From positions 1-5,218 of the forward strand of contig JAUVGT010000356.1 in the NCBI GenBank assembly GCA_030593645.1: 5,218 nucleotides of DNA. Direction: 5' to 3'. This stretch comes from Deltaproteobacteria bacterium. Its GTDB lineage: Bacteria; Desulfobacterota; Desulfobacteria; Desulfobacterales; JAUVGT01. Below, piece after piece: positions 1-5,006 of this stretch (positions are counted from its first letter, which is position 1; every line of letters starts with the position of its first letter). The notes under the pieces were generated by a model. It was not told the origin of the DNA. It was given only the letters and a program-made list of their open reading frames with translations, and ran no database searches. Position numbers and translations under genes: made by a program.

Positions 1-31
1 CGTTGTGCTGCATTTCGCAATCATTCAACTC

Positions 32-63
32 CCCTGTTAAATAAAAAGACAGATTTAACAGGG
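32..63. repeat. Perfect 11-bp inverted repeat (hairpin)
   Basis: CCCTGTTAAAT at 32-42 is the exact reverse complement of ATTTAACAGGG at 53-63, with a 10-nt loop. Neither side is followed by a T-run, so it is not a standard intrinsic terminator. It covers two of the forward-frame stop codons at the left edge, so it could still close an upstream transcript or stabilise its 3' end. The nonamer CCCTGTTAA recurs at 429-437, just before the ATPase gene. Confidence 0.5.
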
Positions 64-84
64 CGGATCCGATAAGTACGCTTC

Positions 85-165
85 ATGATTACGAAATTTG
101 CACGCCTTGAATTTGAACTTTTTACGAAACCGTCTCATTCGGACTTTTTACGAGACCATCAGGGA
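85..165. repeat. Probable dispersed intergenic element with internal direct repeat
   Basis: ACTTTTTACGARACC occurs twice, at 117-131 and 143-157 (14 of 15 bases identical, 26-bp period). The second copy carries a GTCTC/GAGAC inverted pair (132-136 and 152-156). The sequence reading GATGGTCTCGTAAAAAGTC on the - strand resembles intergenic repeats that I recall as common in Desulfobacterales-type genomes; this is from memory and was not searched. Boundaries are approximate. The forward frame from ATG 85 to TAG 166-168 has only 27 codons and is not credible as a gene. Confidence 0.4.
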
Positions 166-242
166 TAGTTCATTTCTAAATAAGGAATATTAAGATGCGG
201 ATCTTTGTTTATCCTGTCCTGATTTAATTCATTTTATTGGTC

Positions 243-271
243 TTGACAATTTTTTCAGATCCCATTAAAGT
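243..271 (+). promoter_or_regulatory. Putative sigma70 promoter P1
   Basis: An exact TTGACA (-35, 243-248) is followed after 17 bp by TAAAGT (266-271), which matches TATAAT at four of six positions. It points toward the ATPase gene, whose start lies about 200 bp downstream. An imperfect inverted repeat, AGTAAC (269-274) with GTTACT (285-290), covers the -10 edge and the expected start point and could be an operator. Confidence 0.45.
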
Positions 272-328
272 AACCACCCTGGGAGTTACTAGTTTGGCAT
301 TCAATCGACCTGCTTTCACACAAAAATA

Positions 329-340
329 TTGTCTTGACAA
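329..340. promoter_or_regulatory. Palindrome over the P2 -35 box, possible operator
   Basis: TTGTC-TT-GACAA is an inverted repeat with 5-bp arms that contains the -35 TTGACA of P2. Its size and form resemble GntR-type operators, but no regulator gene is present in the window. The P1 copy keeps only the TTGACAA half. Confidence 0.3.
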
Positions 341-364
341 GCAGATCGACATTGAATACATAAT
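334..364 (+). promoter_or_regulatory. Putative sigma70 promoter P2
   Basis: A second exact TTGACA lies at 334-339. Downstream, TACATA (357-362, 17-bp spacing) or CATAAT (359-364, five of six matches but 19-bp spacing) could serve as the -10. The module TATTG-TCTTGACAA-CAGATC-CATT is shared with P1 (235-266 versus 327-353), so the two promoters look duplicated. P2 is the nearer of the two to the ATPase gene and would give a leader of roughly 105 nt. Confidence 0.4.
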
Positions 365-376
365 GGGTCACCCATT
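362..376. promoter_or_regulatory. 15-bp palindrome at the P2 start site, possible operator
   Basis: AATGGGT-C-ACCCATT is a perfect inverted repeat with 7-bp arms around one central base. It begins inside the -10 region of P2 and covers the expected transcription start, the classic place for a repressor to block initiation. The cognate factor is unknown. Confidence 0.4.
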
Positions 377-431
377 TAAACATTGTTTCAGATGCAGCTC
401 TATCCTGGATCAGTGCTCAGTATCATATCCC

Positions 432-456
432 TGTTAACTTATTGTAATGTTAACAT
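432..456. repeat. TGTTAAC direct repeat before the ATPase start
   Basis: TGTTAAC occurs at 432-438 and again at 448-454, 16 bp apart. The second copy is the core of the 10-bp palindrome ATGTTAACAT (447-456). The pair lies 21-45 bp before the ATPase start codon, in the expected mRNA leader, so an operator or leader-structure role is possible but unproven. Confidence 0.25.
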
Positions 457-476
457 AATATTTAAGCAGGTTTCCA

Positions 477-1250
477 ATGAATCAAAATAGAGTAACCGTT
501 TCTGTAGAAAACCTTTATAAAAGTTTTGGGAGTTTACAGGTATTGTCCGGTGTTTCAGTTTCAGCTAGCCAGGGCGATGTCATCTCTGTGCTGGGAGCCA
601 GCGGCTCGGGTAAGAGTACGCTTTTACGCTGCATCAATTTTCTGGAAATTCCGGATAAAGGTAAAATTACCATAGAAGGTGAGGAAATCGTACTCACCAA
701 AAATCGCAGGGGTGAAATTGTTCCCACCGACACCAAACAGGTAGAGCGCTGCCGAACCAAGGCCGCAATGGTTTTCCAGCAGTTCAACCTCTGGTCCCAT
801 ATGACAGTGCTTGATAATGTCATCGAGGCGCCGATCCATGTTTTAAAGCGGCCGCGAAAAGAGGCCATAGAAAAAGCAAAAGAGTACCTGGAAAAGGTCG
901 GCATCTATGATAAACAAAACTCTTATCCGATCCATCTGTCAGGCGGACAGCAGCAGCGTGCGGCCATTGCAAGGGCCCTGGCAATGGAACCCGCGGTGAT
1001 GCTCTTTGATGAACCCACATCCGCCCTGGACCCGGAACTTGTGGGAGAAGTACTTCTGGTTATGCGAAAACTGGTAGACGAAGGCCGCACCATGATCGTT
1101 GTCACCCATGAGATGGGATTCGCCCGGGAAGTATCTTCCAGAGTCATATTTTTAAACGACGGAGTGATTGAAGAAGAAGGAATACCTTCCAAGATATTTG
1201 AATCACAAAAGTCAGCAAGGTTCCGGCAGTTTCTTGCAACGACCCTGTAA
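477..1250 (+). CDS. hisP: HisP-like amino-acid ABC transporter ATP-binding protein
   Basis: This cytoplasmic ATPase powers amino-acid import together with the permeases encoded downstream. The 257-residue length matches HisP (258). Visible motifs are Walker A GASGSGKST (40-48), Q-loop FQQFNLW (100-106), signature LSGGQQQR (154-161), Walker B VMLFDE (174-179), D-loop SALD (182-185) and switch H211 in VVTHEMGFA. The insertion between strands at about 72-92 (KNRRGEIVPTDTKQVE) is typical of the HisP/AotP/OccP branch and absent from shorter GlnQ-type proteins, which favours a basic amino acid or opine-like substrate. The ATG at 477 follows a modest AAGCAGG site (464-470) by 6 nt. It is first in the operon, whereas in enterobacteria the ATPase gene is last. 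The symbol marks the family; the substrate is not proven to be histidine. Confidence 0.93.
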   Translation: MNQNRVTVSVENLYKSFGSLQVLSGVSVSASQGDVISVLGASGSGKSTLLRCINFLEIPDKGKITIEGEEIVLTKNRRGEIVPTDTKQVERCRTKAAMVFQQFNLWSHMTVLDNVIEAPIHVLKRPRKEAIEKAKEYLEKVGIYDKQNSYPIHLSGGQQQRAAIARALAMEPAVMLFDEPTSALDPELVGEVLLVMRKLVDEGRTMIVVTHEMGFAREVSSRVIFLNDGVIEEEGIPSKIFESQKSARFRQFLATTL

Positions 1251-1323
1251 TCATTATATACGGATTCAGGTAAATTTATAGCTGATTTGCTTTACGATAT
1301 CAAACACGTTTAATAAATTCATT

Positions 1324-1355
1324 TTTCGTTCTTTCGTAATTTCGTATTTTCTTAG
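1324..1355 (+). repeat. Four-unit 8-bp repeat TTTCGTNN in the binding-protein leader
   Basis: TTTCGT recurs at 1324, 1332 and 1340 with an exact 8-bp period, and a decayed fourth unit TTTCTT follows at 1348. It lies in the 167-bp gap between the ATPase and binding-protein genes. A TATAAA (1368-1373) just downstream could be a -10 box, but no good -35 sits at the right distance, so I do not call a separate promoter. I see no clear intrinsic terminator after the ATPase gene; read-through is likely. Confidence 0.5.
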
Positions 1356-1404
1356 AAGTGGTTTTTCTATAAAATAAACACAAGTTCAATACAAACCCAA
1401 ATGT

Positions 1405-1413
1405 AAAGGAGAG
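1405..1413 (+). promoter_or_regulatory. Strong ribosome binding site that decides the binding-protein start
   Basis: AAAGGAGAG is the strongest Shine-Dalgarno match in the window, fitting a highly expressed binding protein. Two ATG codons follow in tandem at 1415 and 1418. The AAGGAG core (1406-1411) is 3 nt from the first and 6 nt from the second, so the second ATG is better placed. Confidence 0.7.
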
Positions 1414-1417
1414 AATG

Positions 1418-2200
1418 ATGAAAAAATTAGTTATTTTTTTAACAGTAATTATGCTTCTGGCTGCCGGCGGTGCGTGGGCAAAAGACTGGAAAAATGTACG
1501 GATCGGAGTTGAAGGCGCCTACCCTCCATTCAGCAGCGTAACTCCTGATGGTAAACTGGTTGGATTCGACATTGATATCGCCTATGCTCTTTGTGAAGCT
1601 ATGGGTGCCGAATGCAAACTGATTCAGCAGGAATGGGATGGGATGATCCCCGCGTTGATGGCAAAAAAATATGACTGCATTATTGCCTCCATGTCCATTA
1701 CTGAAGAAAGAATGAAAAAGATCGCTTTTTCAAATAAATACTACAACACACCCGGAAAATTAGCCGCAAAAAAAGGTACGGTCAAAAAATGGTCTAAAAA
1801 CGCTTTAAAAGGCAAAACTATTGGCGTACAGCGTGAAACCATCCATGACCGGTTTCACAGCGATGAATTTGGTAAAATAGCAAAAGAAATAAAACGGTAC
1901 GGAACTCAGGATGAAGTATACCTGGACGCCAAGGCCGGCAGAATCGATTTCATCGCCGCGGACAGCGTTGCTCTAGATGCTGGTTTTCTGAAAACACCCG
2001 ATGGAAAAAGCTGGGAATTTGTGGGTCCTGATTTTACTGATGTTAAATATTTCGGTACCGGTGCAGGTGTCGGGATTCGAAAATCAGACCAGGATCTTGT
2101 AAAGATGTTCAACGCGGCCATTAAAAAAATCCGCGCAAATGGAACATATAAGAAAATCCAGGATAAATATTTCGACTTTAACGTTTATGGCGCTGAATAG
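1418..2200 (+). CDS. Periplasmic amino-acid-binding protein (HisJ/ArgT/AotJ family)
   Basis: This type II periplasmic binding protein captures the substrate and delivers it to the permease. Counting from the ATG at 1418 (260 residues), a signal peptide spans 1-21 (KK, hydrophobic core, AWA cleavage site) without a lipobox cysteine, so the product is soluble in the periplasm. Family landmarks are GVEGAYPPF (Y35 stacks on the ligand in HisJ), GFDIDIA, SMSITEER (S91, S93 and R98 match HisJ S70, S72 and R77) and D182 (HisJ D161), which binds the ligand amino group. C59 and C66 match the spacing of the HisJ disulfide. Aligned by eye, HisJ L52 is W73 and HisJ T121/Q122 are I142/H143, so the side-chain specificity probably differs. 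An arginine/ornithine/lysine or opine-like ligand is plausible. An ATG at 1415 would add one residue. Confidence 0.92.
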   Translation: MKKLVIFLTVIMLLAAGGAWAKDWKNVRIGVEGAYPPFSSVTPDGKLVGFDIDIAYALCEAMGAECKLIQQEWDGMIPALMAKKYDCIIASMSITEERMKKIAFSNKYYNTPGKLAAKKGTVKKWSKNALKGKTIGVQRETIHDRFHSDEFGKIAKEIKRYGTQDEVYLDAKAGRIDFIAADSVALDAGFLKTPDGKSWEFVGPDFTDVKYFGTGAGVGIRKSDQDLVKMFNAAIKKIRANGTYKKIQDKYFDFNVYGAE

Positions 2201-2208
2201 GAGTTAGA

Positions 2209-2256
2209 AATCAGGCAGAGACATAATCCTCTTGGGGAATTTCTCTCTGCCTGATT
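2209..2256 (+). repeat. Perfect 13-bp stem-loop between binding-protein and permease genes
   Basis: AATCAGGCAGAGA (2209-2221) pairs exactly with TCTCTGCCTGATT (2244-2256) around a 22-nt loop that can form a short inner helix (AATCC with GG-A-ATT). The 3' side runs into CAAGAAAAAA rather than T, so it is not a forward intrinsic terminator. Its place matches the REP stem-loop between hisJ and hisQ in enterobacteria, which protects the upstream mRNA and keeps binding-protein levels above permease levels. A similar role is inferred. Confidence 0.75.
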
Positions 2257-2268
2257 CAAGAAAAAAGC

Positions 2269-2964
2269 ATGGAACTTTTAAATCTTTACGGATATTGGCC
2301 CATGATGCTGGAGGGCACCAGATTGACAATCTGGGTAGCGATAAGCTCTCTGATAATCTCTGTTTGTCTTGGTATGTTTGGAGCGGCCTGTAAGCTTTCC
2401 GATTCATTCCCTCTCCAAAAATCAGCGCAATTATATACCACCATAATTCGCGGTGTACCGGACCTGGTCATGATGCTTCTGCTTTTTTATGGGGGTCAGA
2501 TTCTTATAAATGACATCACCCAGATGTTTAACGAAGACTTATATTTAGATATCGATCCCTATATAGCCGGTGTTTCCACCATAGGTTTTATTTATGGGGC
2601 ATATATGACGGAAACATTCAGAGGAGCCATACTTGCCGTAGAAAAGGGACAGCTCGAGGCTGGACACGCATACGGAATGACAAAATTCCAGGTTTTTTTC
2701 CGTATCCTGGTACCGCAAATGATTCGTCATGCCATACCCGGCTTTGGAAACCTCTGGCTGGTATTGTTAAAAGCAACCGCCCTGCTATCCATAATCGGAC
2801 TGGATGATATGGTTCGAAAAGCCAAAGTCGCCGGCGGATCCACAAGAATGCCTTTCACATTTTTTTTAGTCGTAGCCGTTAACTATCTCATTATCACAAG
2901 CATCTCAGTATATCTGCTTAAAATGCTCGAAAATAGATACACTTTAGGAGTCAGAAAGTCATAG
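2269..2964 (+). CDS. hisQ: HisQ-like amino-acid ABC transporter permease
   Basis: This inner-membrane subunit pairs with the HisM-like protein to form the translocation channel. The 231 residues match HisQ in length. Recognisable stretches are YTTIIRGVPDLVMMLLLFYG (56-75), DIDPYIAG, GFIYGAYMTETFRGA (106-120) and the ATPase-contacting EAA loop at 130-149 (E130, A131, G136, P149), followed by RHAIPGFGN. About five hydrophobic segments appear near 17-40, 62-80, 98-118, 158-178 and 196-217. The ATG at 2269 has only an A-rich AAGAAAAAAGC before it, while a better AGGAG (2199-2203) lies upstream of the stem-loop, next to the binding-protein stop codon. Translation is therefore probably weaker than for the binding protein. 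An in-frame stop at 2224-2226 excludes a longer start beyond that point. The symbol marks the family, not the substrate. Confidence 0.92.
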   Translation: MELLNLYGYWPMMLEGTRLTIWVAISSLIISVCLGMFGAACKLSDSFPLQKSAQLYTTIIRGVPDLVMMLLLFYGGQILINDITQMFNEDLYLDIDPYIAGVSTIGFIYGAYMTETFRGAILAVEKGQLEAGHAYGMTKFQVFFRILVPQMIRHAIPGFGNLWLVLLKATALLSIIGLDDMVRKAKVAGGSTRMPFTFFLVVAVNYLIITSISVYLLKMLENRYTLGVRKS

Positions 2965-2966
2965 GT

Positions 2967-3677
2967 ATGGATATAATTGCTGGAGAAATCACCGGATATT
3001 TTGAAGGGCTATGGCTCACGATACAGCTGGTCTCTATATCGCTGTTTATCGGACTCTTATTGGCGGTTCCCCTGGCGATTATAAGAGCGTCGGTTAAAAA
3101 TTGGTACGCCAACGCGCCGATCCGGGCTTTTGTTTACGTGATGAGGGGAACACCTCTGCTGGTTCAAATTTATTTAATTTATTATGGCATGGGACAATTT
3201 GAACTGATCAGGGAATCCTTCCTGTGGATTTTTTTTAAGGAAGCCTATTTTTGCGCGCTTTTTGCCTTTACATTAAACACAGCCGGATACACTACAGAAA
3301 TCATCCGGGGGGCCATTGTTAACACATCATTCGGAGAAATCGAGGCCGCCAAATCGGTTGGTATGTCTAAACTGCTCATGCTTCGCAGAATTATCCTGCC
3401 CAGTGCGTTCCGCAGAGCCCTGCCTGCGTATGGCAATGAAGTGATCTTTATGATACACGGCAGCTCTCTGGCCAGCGCTATTACGCTGGTTGATATCACC
3501 GGTTATGCGATAAAAGTTAATTCAAGATATTACGCGCCTTTTGAAGCCTATATTACGGCCGCTATATTTTATATGGCCCTCATATTTACTACGATTTGGG
3601 TATTTAAAAAGATTGAATACCGTTTGTCCGGGCATCTAAGACGCCAGGATGAAATAACCCTGATTCCATCGGCTTAA
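2967..3677 (+). CDS. hisM: HisM-like amino-acid ABC transporter permease
   Basis: This is the second inner-membrane channel subunit, partner of the HisQ-like protein. The 236 residues include YVMRGTPLLVQIYLIYYG (57-74), TLNTAGYTTEIIRGAI (102-117), the EAA loop GEIEAAKSVGMSK through ILPSAFR (123-149; E126, A127, A128, G132, P145) and ALPAYGNEVIFMIHGSSLA (151-169), all close to HisM. Hydrophobic segments lie near 17-40, 60-76, 92-110, 157-178 and 193-213. The start lies 2 nt after the hisQ-like stop codon. The AGGAG at 2946-2950 is too distant to be ideal, and a weaker AGAAAG (2953-2958) is better spaced, so translation is probably coupled to the upstream gene. The C-terminal tail after residue 224 is polar and not conserved with HisM. 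The symbol marks the family, not the substrate. Confidence 0.92.
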   Translation: MDIIAGEITGYFEGLWLTIQLVSISLFIGLLLAVPLAIIRASVKNWYANAPIRAFVYVMRGTPLLVQIYLIYYGMGQFELIRESFLWIFFKEAYFCALFAFTLNTAGYTTEIIRGAIVNTSFGEIEAAKSVGMSKLLMLRRIILPSAFRRALPAYGNEVIFMIHGSSLASAITLVDITGYAIKVNSRYYAPFEAYITAAIFYMALIFTTIWVFKKIEYRLSGHLRRQDEITLIPSA

Positions 3678-3716
3678 TACTTATGAGTGTTCTTCCAGGG
3701 AATTGATTAAGTATTA
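3675..3716 (+). terminator. AT-rich stem-loop at the end of the permease gene, weak terminator or attenuator
   Basis: TAATACTTA (3675-3683) pairs perfectly with TAAGTATTA (3708-3716), 9 bp with a 24-nt loop. It starts within the hisM-like stop codon and is followed by CTTTCTATCTTG, which is pyrimidine-rich but has no true T-run. The stem is AT-rich, so it would at best partly end or process the transporter transcript. Its right arm overlaps the -35 area of the promoter proposed for the next gene. Confidence 0.3.
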
Positions 3717-3734
3717 CTTTCTATCTTGTATAAT
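3707..3734 (+). promoter_or_regulatory. Putative promoter for the hydrolase gene
   Basis: An exact TATAAT at 3729-3734 has only a poor -35 (TTAAGT, 3707-3712, 16-bp spacing; a better TTGATT at 3703-3708 is 20 bp away). Transcription would begin near 3741, leaving a leader of about 85 nt. The weak -35 suggests activation by a regulator, or a modest internal promoter supplementing read-through. Confidence 0.4.
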
Positions 3735-3811
3735 CCAATCATGTCTGAATTGCCTATTATCAATTCTGTATTTCTGTAACTCACTAATTGTTGATTTGCT
3801 AATCGAAAATC

Positions 3812-3823
3812 GATAATATTATC
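3812..3823. promoter_or_regulatory. 12-bp palindrome in place of a ribosome binding site
   Basis: GATAATATTATC is a perfect palindrome ending 2 nt before the ATG at 3826, exactly where a Shine-Dalgarno sequence would lie; none is present. A nearby GAATTG/CAATTC pair (3747-3752 and 3761-3766) adds another 6-bp stem to the leader. The palindrome could be an operator or a translational control element, or the gene may be initiated through an unstructured AT-rich leader. Confidence 0.35.
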
Positions 3824-3825
3824 TT

Positions 3826-4968
3826 ATGAACACTAAAACCATAGAAAATCATGTGCTGCACGGTTACAGTATGGGTACCCGGCGGTTTGTAACCATTATC
3901 CGGTATGGCAGCGGTAAGAGCGGCAAAAAAGTCTACATCCAAGCAGGTCTCCACGCGGATGAACCGCCCGGTTTTGTCGTCATGCACCATCTGATCGATT
4001 TGATGGACCAGGCGGATAAATCAAATAAAATTGCAGGTGAAATCATTCTGGTTCCTGTTGCAAACCCTGTGGGTCTGAGCCAGTGGCGGGATGATATGCT
4101 GCAAGGACGGTTTAACTTTACCAACGGAATTAATTTCAATCGGGACTATCCGGACTTTTTTGAAAAGGTAGCAGAATCAATCGATGGTAAGCTATATAAC
4201 ACCGCAGAAAAGAATGTCGCGTTGATCCGGGAAACCATTTCAGAAAACCTTTCTAAAATAGAGCCCAAAGATGAAACAGAATATTTAAAGCACCTGCTTT
4301 TGTCCCTTTCTTTTGATGCCGATATCGTACTTGATCTTCATTGTGATTACCAGGCTGTTTTACATGTGTACCTGGGAACTCCTCTCTGGCCCCAGGCATC
4401 TGACCTACCCGCGCAAGTGGGCTCAGAGGTAACGCTTTTAAGCAGCAATTCCGGCGGTAACCCCTTTGACGAAGCGTGCAGCAGGATCTGGTGGGATCTT
4501 GCTGAAAAATACCCCGAGTTTCCAATCCCGGCAGCCTGCCTGGCATCCACGGTGGAATTCAGGGGACAGGCTGACGTATCACACGAATACGGGACACAGG
4601 ATGCGAATAATATTTTTTATTTTCTCCAGAGAAGGGGGTTTATTCTTGATAAGGCACCTGAATTACCCCCGCTGTTGAACGACGCAACTCCTCTCAGGGG
4701 AGTCGAACACACTATCGCTCCATGCGAGGGTGTGGTTATATTTTTTAATAAACCCGGAGAAGCTGTAAAAAAAGGGGATAAAATCGCGGAAATCGTAAAC
4801 CCGATTGAAACGGCCCGCAAACATCGTGTGACACCGGTGACAAGCACGATTGATGGGATTCTTTTTTCCAGGAGCTCGGACCGTTATGCCAGACCCGGCC
4901 GTATCATCGCGAAAATAGCCGGTAAAAAACCGTTACGCGGTAAAGGTGATAAGCTGCTGACCCTGTAG
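3826..4968 (+). CDS. Succinylglutamate desuccinylase/aspartoacylase family hydrolase (M14-like, AotO-type)
   Basis: This is a predicted zinc-dependent amidohydrolase, 380 residues, without a signal peptide, so cytoplasmic. Zinc ligands are H43 and E46 in GLHADEPPG and H172 in VLDLHCD. N104/R106 in NFNRDYPD fit the substrate-carboxylate site, and E244 in STVEFRGQ is the likely catalytic glutamate. A beta-rich C-terminal domain (about 290-365, with PCEGVV and PGEAVKKGDKIAEIVNP) resembles the biotinyl-lipoyl-like barrel of this family. Relatives include AstE, aspartoacylase, the ectoine-pathway deacetylase DoeB/EutE and, as I recall it, AotO of the Pseudomonas arginine/ornithine transport operon. 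Its place after the permeases suggests that it acts on the imported compound, removing an acyl group from an amino acid, but the exact substrate cannot be read from sequence. An in-frame stop at 3814-3816 makes the ATG at 3826 the first possible start; it lacks a Shine-Dalgarno. Confidence 0.88.
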   Translation: MNTKTIENHVLHGYSMGTRRFVTIIRYGSGKSGKKVYIQAGLHADEPPGFVVMHHLIDLMDQADKSNKIAGEIILVPVANPVGLSQWRDDMLQGRFNFTNGINFNRDYPDFFEKVAESIDGKLYNTAEKNVALIRETISENLSKIEPKDETEYLKHLLLSLSFDADIVLDLHCDYQAVLHVYLGTPLWPQASDLPAQVGSEVTLLSSNSGGNPFDEACSRIWWDLAEKYPEFPIPAACLASTVEFRGQADVSHEYGTQDANNIFYFLQRRGFILDKAPELPPLLNDATPLRGVEHTIAPCEGVVIFFNKPGEAVKKGDKIAEIVNPIETARKHRVTPVTSTIDGILFSRSSDRYARPGRIIAKIAGKKPLRGKGDKLLTL

Positions 4969-4982
4969 AATCAGTGAATTAT

Positions 4983-5006
4983 TAAAAGATGAACGTTCAT
5001 CTTTTA
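4983..5006. terminator. 24-bp perfect palindrome, shared bidirectional terminator
   Basis: TAAAAGATGAAC (4983-4994) and its exact complement (4995-5006) form a symmetric hairpin with A-rich left and T-rich right flanks, so both strands give a stem followed by UUUUA. It lies 14 bp after the hydrolase stop codon and also contains the last codons and stop of the convergent gene. The stem is only modestly GC-rich, so strength is uncertain. Confidence 0.7.

Larger units (their letters stand above)
1..476. other. Gene-free upstream region
   Basis: I find no convincing gene here. All three forward frames close early (stops at 38-40, 42-44 and 73-75), so at most the last codons of an upstream gene could be present at the very left edge, and I cannot tell which frame. 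The longest internal frame (TTG at 237 to 437) runs through both promoter motifs and resembles no family I know. The stretch holds an 11-bp hairpin (32-63), a probable dispersed repeat (about 85-165), two promoter modules (from 235 and from 327) and short palindromes, so it reads as a regulatory and intergenic region for the transporter operon. Confidence 0.7.

Noticed and set aside
195..227. Ten-codon leader-like frame (MRIFVYPVLI) with AAGGAA upstream
   Set aside because: No run of regulatory codons such as His or Arg, no following terminator/antiterminator pair, and it lies upstream of both predicted promoters.
237..437. 66-codon forward frame starting with TTG
   Set aside because: No ribosome binding site, no recognisable family, and it overlaps both promoter motifs and the palindromes; best read as non-coding.
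515..1192. Several - strand frames inside the ATPase gene
   Set aside because: They are shadows of a strongly conserved + strand gene and show no protein-family features.
4253..4847. Opposite-strand and out-of-frame ORFs inside the hydrolase gene
   Set aside because: The hydrolase frame carries all conserved metal-site motifs; the overlapping frames show none and have low-complexity composition.
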